Shown: one piece after another, positions 46,013 through 52,031 of the stretch
How the letters are laid out: every line of letters begins with the position of its first letter
Position numbering within the stretch: position 1 is the first letter of the stretch
NCBI GenBank assembly: GCA_004352715.1
Contig: SCFE01000078.1
Location: 1,600,713 to 1,652,743 of the forward strand
DNA: 52,031 nt
Source: Hofstenia miamia
Lineage: Eukaryota; Xenacoelomorpha; Acoela
Direction: 5' to 3'
Program-made: the position numbers and the translations under genes
Notes under the pieces: model-generated
Told to the model about the DNA's origin: nothing
The model's input: only the letters and a program-made list of their open reading frames with translations
Database searches by the model: none

Positions 46013-47014
46013 ATGAAGTATACACCGGTTGCTATCAAGAAGATCATCTTTGACAAACATGCTGAGGGCATGTCAATCTCACAAATTCACAAGCTTATAA
46101 ATGTCCCACGAAGCACTGTTGGCCGAATTGTCAAAGGATTCAATGAAGGAAAGGGCATTGAACACGCTCGGAAGGCTGGCAGACCTCGAAAAGTGACTGA
46201 AAGAGATTCTAGAAGGCTGGTGAGGATCTCAAAGTCAAACCCAATGATGACATCAAGAGAGCTTCACTTCAACTGGAAAGCTGAGAGTGAAGTAACAACA
46301 CGCACAGTCCGGAATATTCTACGAAAATATGGGCTCTACGGTCGCATAGCTGCAAAGAAACCTCTTCTTTCCGCCAAGCAGAGAATTTCAAGGCTAATGT
46401 GGTGCAAGAGGGTGAATAAAAATTCACGATCTGACTGGGCGAAAGTGATATTCTCAGATGAGTGCAAAATTGAACTACATAGACAACGCAGGCAATTTGT
46501 GAGACGCCCTCCTGGCTCTGCAAACCGAAATGCAGCAAAGTACACATCGAAAACTGTAAAGTTCGGTGGTGGATCTATCATGGTCTGGGGTGCTATTTGG
46601 AGCTCCGGTGAGAGGCTGCTAGTGAAAGTTGATGGCAACCTCAACAGTCAACAATATGTTGGTATTCTGGGCACCCATCTCTTGCCTGTGATGAAGGAAG
46701 ATGAAATATTGCAGCATGATGGGGCCCCTGCTCATAGATCGAAGGCTACAAAACGTTTCCTTGAAGGTACTGAGGTGATGACTCTGCATGATTGGCCAGC
46801 GCAATCGCCAGACCTCAATATCATTGAACATCTTTGGAATGAACTTAAGTGTCGGGTTGCTGCAAGGCGTCCTAGCAACTTAGATGATCTATGGACAATT
46901 TCTGAAGAGGAATTTAAAGCAATTCCATCAGCATTCATTGAGAAACTTTTCGAAAGTATGCCCTCAAGAGTTAAAGAGGTGATTCGCTCAAAAGGCAATG
47001 CTTCAAGTTATTGA
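46013..47014 (+). CDS. Tc1/mariner transposase, 333 aa, intact
   Basis: Cuts the element out at its ends and joins it to TA sites. N-terminal paired-type DNA-binding region: a first helix-turn-helix around residues 15-45 (MSISQIHKLINVPRSTVGR), a GRPRK linker near residue 57, and a second HTH with TSRELHFNWK and TTRTVRNILRKYGL. Catalytic domain: first Asp in IFSDECKIEL, the GGGSIMVWG glycine-rich box, second Asp in LQHDGAPAHRS, Glu in NIIEHLWNELK. I count 35 residues between the second Asp and the Glu, so DD35E, not the usual DD34E. Length fits the family (330-345 aa). An in-frame ATG at 45950 would add 21 residues, but it lies in the inverted repeat and upstream of the TATA box. No stops or frameshifts: possibly active. 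Confidence 0.93.
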   Translation: MKYTPVAIKKIIFDKHAEGMSISQIHKLINVPRSTVGRIVKGFNEGKGIEHARKAGRPRKVTERDSRRLVRISKSNPMMTSRELHFNWKAESEVTTRTVRNILRKYGLYGRIAAKKPLLSAKQRISRLMWCKRVNKNSRSDWAKVIFSDECKIELHRQRRQFVRRPPGSANRNAAKYTSKTVKFGGGSIMVWGAIWSSGERLLVKVDGNLNSQQYVGILGTHLLPVMKEDEILQHDGAPAHRSKATKRFLEGTEVMTLHDWPAQSPDLNIIEHLWNELKCRVAARRPSNLDDLWTISEEEFKAIPSAFIEKLFESMPSRVKEVIRSKGNASSY

Positions 47015-47086
47015 CATTTTTATTCATACTTGTATTGTATTTTTTATTCTTGTGAAATATATAGTTGATCCAGATTTTAAGAACAT

Positions 47087-47350
47087 GGGCCATTGAGAAG
47101 CCATATTAACATAAAAGGAAGGGATCTGTAGGGGTGTCTCACTACTTTTTTCCAACAAGTCTTTGACGGCATCCGATCAAAGAGCGCGGCTAGCGCGGAA
47201 TATCTCACAATTGAAGCCGACTTGTCAATCAAGCAACTGACAACAATCATCTTTATTGATGTTCAAAGTATAATTCCGATTCACTAATTAATGAATGCGT
47301 GAGAGCGATTTACATAAATTTCAGATGGGTGTCTCACTACTTTTTTCCAG
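47087..47350 (-). repeat. Right terminal inverted repeat (IR/DR type)
   Basis: Inverted match of 45692-45956, with both direct-repeat motifs (around 47132-47154 and 47327-47349). Differences from the left arm are few: for example one A missing in TCAATCAAGCAAC, and changes near the inner end. Confidence 0.88.
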
Positions 47351-47352
47351 TA

Positions 47353-48410
47353 CAGTAGTACTTTTACTAATACTATAATGCAAAACATTTATTCCTTGTT
47401 TTACAACAACGAAAAGCAATGTAGAGCTTTTTACAAAAATCCAATTGTTTCAATAAAAAGCGACAATAAACGTTAAGCGTCAATTGTAGTTTTTATATCG
47501 CAGGTATTAGCAAGAGTATTTGAACATATAGTATGAACCTGTGAACAGCAGGAATGACGTCAAACCAATAGCAAATATGTAATGGGATTAGCCAACAAAA
47601 CCTTAATTTTCTCTAAATATACAAAAAATGATGCCTGGCACACTTTTTTCGTGATTTTCAACCAAAATATATAAACTAAGTGTATTTTAAAAATATATAA
47701 ACTGAAACTCCCCATTTCCTTACAATACAACTTTAAGTGAATTATAGATATCGCCGTGTACATAAAAATCTTATTCATGAGGTCTTGTATATATGTGGAT
47801 TGACCACATTATTTAAGGCAATGGCTACCTATATAAAAATATTTGAATTGAATCAATCTCCTTAGGCTATTGCATCTGTTAATTACAACACAAAAACCAA
47901 CCGCTTTATATGTCAAAACGAGATATTTCATTAAATCTACTAAGCAATGAGGATTTGTTGAGTAAAACATAATTGAAAAACCCGTTAATTGAGAAACTTG
48001 CCAAATCGATTGCTTTAGAATTATGTGAAGATAAAATACATGTTGTTAGGTGCTAAACAAGTGAAATGACCTTGCTTTTGATTATAACTTAATGAAGAAT
48101 CATTTAACCAACACTACAGCAATTCGTCAATTCAATTGTACATGAACAAGTTTCGCACTTCGTTGAACTTTAAACATTAAATATTAAACTGATATTTGTC
48201 CATTTCCCGCCAAATGTTGAATGAAATTTATAATTTCAAAAATTCAAAACCTGTTATCTTGTCCAGGTTTTATAGACTCATCAAGGAATTCAAGAAGGTT
48301 TATTGAAAACCAAACAAGCAACCCAAAAACTATGAGTTCGTTCGTGGAAAGAAAACATTATTTCGGATGAGTCGATGGTGGTCATCAGAGGACGTACGCT
48401 AAAATTGCGT
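47353..48410. other. AT-rich flank of the Tc1 element
   Basis: No supported gene. The 72-codon minus frame at 47560-47778 recurs at 48865-49098 only because the DNA is duplicated. Confidence 0.6.
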
Positions 48411-48411
48411 N

Positions 48412-49699
48412 AAAGGAAGGGATCTGTAGGGGTGTCTCACTACTTTTTTCCAACAAGTCTTTGACGGCATCCGATCAAAGAGCGCGGCTAGCGCGGAATA
48501 TCTCACAATTGAAGCCGACTTGTCAATCAAAGCAACTGACAACAATCATCTTTATTGATGTTCAAAGTATAATTCCGATTCACTAATTAATGAATGCGTG
48601 AGAGCGATTTACATAAATTTCAGATGGGTGTCTCACTACTTTTTTCCAGTACATGCAAAAATCACAGTTAACTTTACTATTATGTGAGAATATTTATTCC
48701 TTGTTTTACAACAACGAAAAGCAATGTAGAGCTTTTTACAAAAATCCAATTGTTTCAATAAAAAGCGACAATAAACGTTAAGCGTCAATTGTAGTTTTTA
48801 TATCGCAGGTATTAGCAAGAGTATTTGAACATATAGTATGAACCTGTGAACAGCAGGAATGACGTCAAACCAATAGCAAATATGTAATGGGATTAGCCAA
48901 CAAAACCTTAATTTTCTCTAAATATACAAAAAATGATGCCTGGCACACTTTTTTCGTGATTTTCAACCAAAATATATAAACTAAGTGTATTTTAAAAATA
49001 TATAAACTGAAACTCCCCATTTCCTTACAATACAACTTTAAGTGAATTATAGATATCGCCGTGTACATAAAAATCTTATTCATGTGGATTGCCCACATTA
49101 TTTAAGGCAATGGCTACCTATATAAAAATATTTGAATTGAATCAATCTCCTTAGGCTATTGCATCTGTTAATTACAACACAAAAACCAACCGCTTTATAT
49201 GTCAAAACGAGATATTTCATTAAATCTACTAAGCAATGAGGATTTGTTGAGTAAAACATAATTGAAAAACCCGTTAATTGAGAAACTTGCCAAATCGATT
49301 GCTTTAGAATTATGTGAAGATAAAATACATGTTGTTAGGTGCTAAACAAGTGAAATGACCTTGCTTTTGATTATAACTTAATGAAGAATCATTTAACCAA
49401 CACTACAGCAATTCGTCAATTCAATTGTACATGAACAAGTTTCGCACTTCGTTGAACTTTAAACATTAAATATTAAACTGATATTTGTCCATTTCCCGCC
49501 AAATGTTGAATGAAATTTATAATTTCAAAAATTCAAAACCTGTTATCTTGTCCAGGTTTTATAGACTCATCAAGGAATTCAAGAAGGTTTATTGAAAACC
49601 AAACAAGCAACCCAAAAACTATGAGTTCGTTCGTGGAAAGAAAACATTATTTCGGATGAGTCGATGGTGGTCATCAGAGGACGTACGCTAAAATTGCGT
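48412..49699. repeat. False duplication of 47114-48410 at a single-N join
   Basis: Begins AAAGGAAGGGATCTG inside the Tc1 right end and repeats the flank to AAATTGCGT, where the left contig stopped. The copies differ just outside the transposon (47353-47390 against 48656-48700) and near 47780/49085. This suggests two haplotypes, both carrying the Tc1 insertion. Confidence 0.92.
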
Positions 49700-51037
49700 A
49701 TCCGGTAAGAAAAGAAATCGCCTGTGAATTTTTTTGTTAGAAAACAAAAAAAACGAAAAAAGAATTTTGAATGCGTGATTTTAAATTGATACAGAATTTT
49801 TGCAACGACTGGTTGACCTCAAGGCTTAAGTTATTAAAATGAAAGGCCTTGTGACTAAGGATTAACTTATTTCTAAATTGCTTTAATATCTTTAATTTCG
49901 ATTCATAATCAACGTTTTTATTTGCTCTTTAAATTGAAGTGCAGAACTTGTTCATGCACAATTGAATTGACGAATGGCTGTACATAAACAAAGATACAAA
50001 CGCAAACTTAAAAGACGATTTTCCGTTTTGAATCAATTTGCATTTATTGGGTTCTTGCACTACATGCTTCAATTGTAAAAGCCTTATTTTGAGTCGCATA
50101 TACATTTTCAATATAATTATGAAAATATAGAATTATATGGCTTACGCTTAATACATATTAAACTTTGGGCAAAATATTTGAATATTCAGTAACAATTGCA
50201 TATCAACTGGACCATGGTTAGCGGAATGTATACTATTTATGCATTAAAAATTTATACAACGGTCACGTTAGTTATAAATTCGGTTTTACTAATCGGTAAT
50301 TGAAATGTGGAAATAAATACAGATCGGGAGACAAATTTTCTGAAAATGCAAAGCGGTTGTACAGTATAAAGGTTCAAATTTATTTAAAAATCTCAAGAAA
50401 GACTTGATTTACACAAGAAATGCATAGATTTGCATGAATATGTCTTGTAATTTGTTTAATAATAGTTAATTATTTTATGAATTTCAAGTTTTCAGTCCTT
50501 AAATATATACCGTGTGCTATCGCGTGTTAACACGTGCTACGAATTTAGTTAATTATGCAAAGTTATCGGTCTATATCTATTATTTTTTACGTATGGTATT
50601 GCATTTCTCATCGTTGTTTACCCCGGATTAGGGTTTATTTTGTCCGCGTGTACCCAATTCTATACCTTCGGCCCGCTTTGTACAATTTCCACGCACACTT
50701 GTGCTTTGTATACCTTATAAACTTTCAGATAAAATTTTTTGAAAACTATGCACTTTCGTAACTTCTAAATTATAGTAATGTAATCATAATTAGTATTTTG
50801 TTTTTTTGACCAGAAGTAACAAATTTAAAAAAATAATTAGCATAGTCCGCAGTCTTGCGCTTTGTACACATAATACACGCATACTTGCACGTTGTACAAA
50901 CACATTCTTATCGAAAACATTTATTTCAACAATCCACAATTATGCTAGAAATTATAACTTAAAAACACGCGAGAAGGCTTGATTTTGTTTAGAATTAATT
51001 TTTAAACCATATTTTACGTTTACTGCTACAGCTCGGC
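49700..51037. other. AT-rich stretch with dispersed repeats, no gene
   Basis: No supported coding sequence. A segment at 49925-49985 is an inverted match of about 55 bp to 49402-49460 (AATTCGTCAATTCAATTG, CATGAACAAGTT). A repeat related in inverted orientation to 42860-43095 lies at 50495-50660. Another motif, GCTTTGTA(C/T)AC with ACGCA(T/C)ACTTG, recurs at 50678-50710 and 50858-50900. Confidence 0.5.
50495..50660 (+). repeat. Dispersed repeat related to 42.9-43.1 kb and 43.8-44.0 kb
   Basis: GTCCTTAAATATATACCGTG, TGCTACGAATTTAGTTAATT, ATGCAAAGTTAT and CCCCGGATTAGGGTTT occur in the same order as on the minus strand of 42950-43095 and 43860-44005. This copy is more diverged and carries an extra segment. 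Family unknown. Confidence 0.6.
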
Positions 51038-51414
51038 TAGGGTTGGCAAATTACTTACTAATAAGTTACTAGTAACGTTAATGTTAACTTAATTTGAGCT
51101 TACAGCGGCAGGTTACCAGGGGTTAGTAGTAACAATTCTTTTCAAATGACTGGTGATTTCGAGTGTCAGGGTCACAACATAGAGGTTGCAAGTCAAACAA
51201 CATTACATTACGTCTTTGCTTTTGCATGCATTATTGCAGTCATACAAACAATGAACAACTAGCTTGCACGTACTTGATAGACACATCTCTCAATAATTAT
51301 GAGTAATGCAGGAAACCAGAATATTTAGCAGGTTACTAGTAAGTTACTGGTGAGTTACTAGCCTAGTAAGTTAACAGTAACTTTTTGGATGGTTTCTGCA
51401 ATTTGCCAACACTA
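51038..51414. mobile_element. hAT-like MITE, 377 bp
   Basis: Inverted ends TAGGGTTGGCAAATTAC and (reverse complement of the right end) TAGTGTTGGCAAATTGC, followed inward by reiterated TTACTAGTAA-type words on both arms. No ORF. The flanking 8-mers AGCTCGGC and AGTTCAGT agree at 5 of 8 places, and every difference is a C/T or G/A transition, consistent with an old 8-bp target duplication as made by hAT elements. Confidence 0.65.
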
Positions 51415-51796
51415 AGTTCAGTAATTAATTGAACTCAACGCGCCTAGGTGCAGTAACAAAGAAGTTTCTTGCTGTGTATTTTAAATGAGCAGTCTGTATC
51501 AAATGAAATTTTATATGTTATAAGTATTATGTAATATAAATACTTAACTACCTAAGTCAATGCGATTTACTATATTTACGCGCCTATAAATAGTGGTTAA
51601 TTTGCTTGATGTGCAAAGAGTAACTATAGCATAACCAAATTTCGCTTTTAATACTACCCTCGTAAAATGTTGAAGGTAAAATTTTTCGAAATGGAGCTTT
51701 CGAATGTGCTAATCATTTCCAAACTGTATATTTAGGTGCGCTTGTATTTTGGATGATTACAAAAGAATTTTTAAAAACGTGTACAAAACGCAAGTA

Positions 51797-52031
51797 ATAA
51801 TAATAATAATAATCAATGACTTTATTAGCCGCTGAAGGCATACACAACAAAAAATAAAACCAAGTCAAGATTTGCGGCAGCGAGGACAGTCGCAGGAGAT
51901 GAAATAGGAGCAAATTGAAGAGTAGGCGAAGTTGGAGAAGGGCTCAGCAAAGAGGAAAGCCATCAAAGATTTCTTGAAGGTCGGTGGCGGGGAAAAGAAA
52001 TCAATCGCTGTTGAAGGGCTGCGAGTCAAGA
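51797..52031 (-). mobile_element. 3' end of a probable non-LTR retrotransposon
   Basis: On the minus strand a GC-richer coding-like stretch ends in a stop, then a short 3' UTR with GGCTAATAAAGTCATTG and a pure (ATT)n tail at 51797-51814. That order, with an AATAAA-like signal and simple-repeat tail, is typical of CR1/I-like non-LTR elements. The element continues beyond the window. Confidence 0.55.
51865..52029 (-). CDS. Partial ORF, C-terminal end, probable retrotransposon protein
   Basis: An open frame of about 55 codons enters from the right edge and ends at a TGA (51865-51867). Its last residues read SCDCPRCRKS, a Cys-rich tail of the kind found at the C-terminus of some non-LTR element polyproteins. 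It is followed directly by the UTR and (ATT)n tail. The start lies outside the window. The family assignment rests on the tail more than on the protein. Confidence 0.35.
   Translation of the reverse strand: MTRSPSTAIDFFSPPPTFKKSLMAFLFAEPFSNFAYSSICSYFISCDCPRCRKS

Larger units (their letters stand above)
45692..47350 (+). mobile_element. Intact Tc1/mariner transposon (DD35E), 1659 bp
   Basis: Complete element: long inverted repeats at both ends, one uninterrupted transposase gene, and TA directly outside each end (45690-45691 and 47351-47352). Flanking bases read CAG-TA-CTGG and CCAG-TA-CAG. The left and right inverted repeats match over about 260 bp with few differences, which suggests recent arrival. 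It lies just upstream of the THAP/DDE relic. A second copy of the right end at 48412-48653 is an assembly duplicate. Confidence 0.93.

Noticed and set aside
47560-49098. Conserved 72-77-aa minus-strand ORF in two copies
   Set aside because: It falls in a false assembly duplication (join 48411).

Overview
The window is AT-rich animal (invertebrate-like) DNA made almost entirely of transposable elements, their relics and assembly seams. This rests on metazoan-type elements: a Tc1/mariner transposon, a Ty3/Gypsy-like retrotransposon with a tRNA-Trp-type primer site, a Polinton/Maverick-like packaging ATPase, a THAP-plus-DDE transposase relic, and hAT, piggyBac-like and MITE ends. I cannot name the species. 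I found no convincing intact host gene. Only one element looks intact, the Tc1/mariner copy at 45692-47350.

Layout. 1-375: partial unrecognised reading frame on the minus strand, then a gap. 1375-5192: non-coding, with one foldback MITE and a repeat pair. 6193-7644: Polinton-like remnant (small minus-strand ORF, 42-bp minisatellite, frameshifted packaging ATPase) cut by a hAT-like end. 8645-20651: AT-rich repeats, including two copies of a 2.3-3.6 kb block, two LTR fragments and one probable 901-bp solo LTR with a 4-bp target duplication. 21815-39516: two decayed copies of one Ty3/Gypsy-like family, tail to tail (plus copy 21815-30917, minus copy 30918-39516). Both carry gag, protease, RT, RNase H and integrase remnants, then a long third ORF that I do not recognise. 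39517-44330: AT-rich repeats with a foldback and a 0.98 kb tandem duplication. 44330-45609: THAP/DDE transposase relic. 45692-47350: intact Tc1/mariner element. 47353-52031: AT-rich flank, dispersed repeats, a hAT-like MITE and the 3' end of a probable non-LTR retrotransposon.

Assembly caution. There are six N runs (375-1374, 5193-6192, 7645-8644, 11209-12208, 20652-21492, 26336-26560) and six single-N joins (13809, 18521, 28704, 37560, 40492, 48411). Four single-N joins (28704, 37560, 40492, 48411) sit between two copies of the same sequence, with the left contig end repeated in the right contig. These are almost certainly unmerged contig overlaps or haplotypes, not biological tandem duplications.

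The most unusual biology is the retrotransposon family. Its third ORF is about 3.0 kb once the false duplication is discounted, starts 5 nt after the pol stop codon, and has no visible envelope features. Both diverged copies also carry Asn in place of catalytic Asp at the same three places in protease and reverse transcriptase, while the integrase D,D,E residues and the first RNase H Asp remain.
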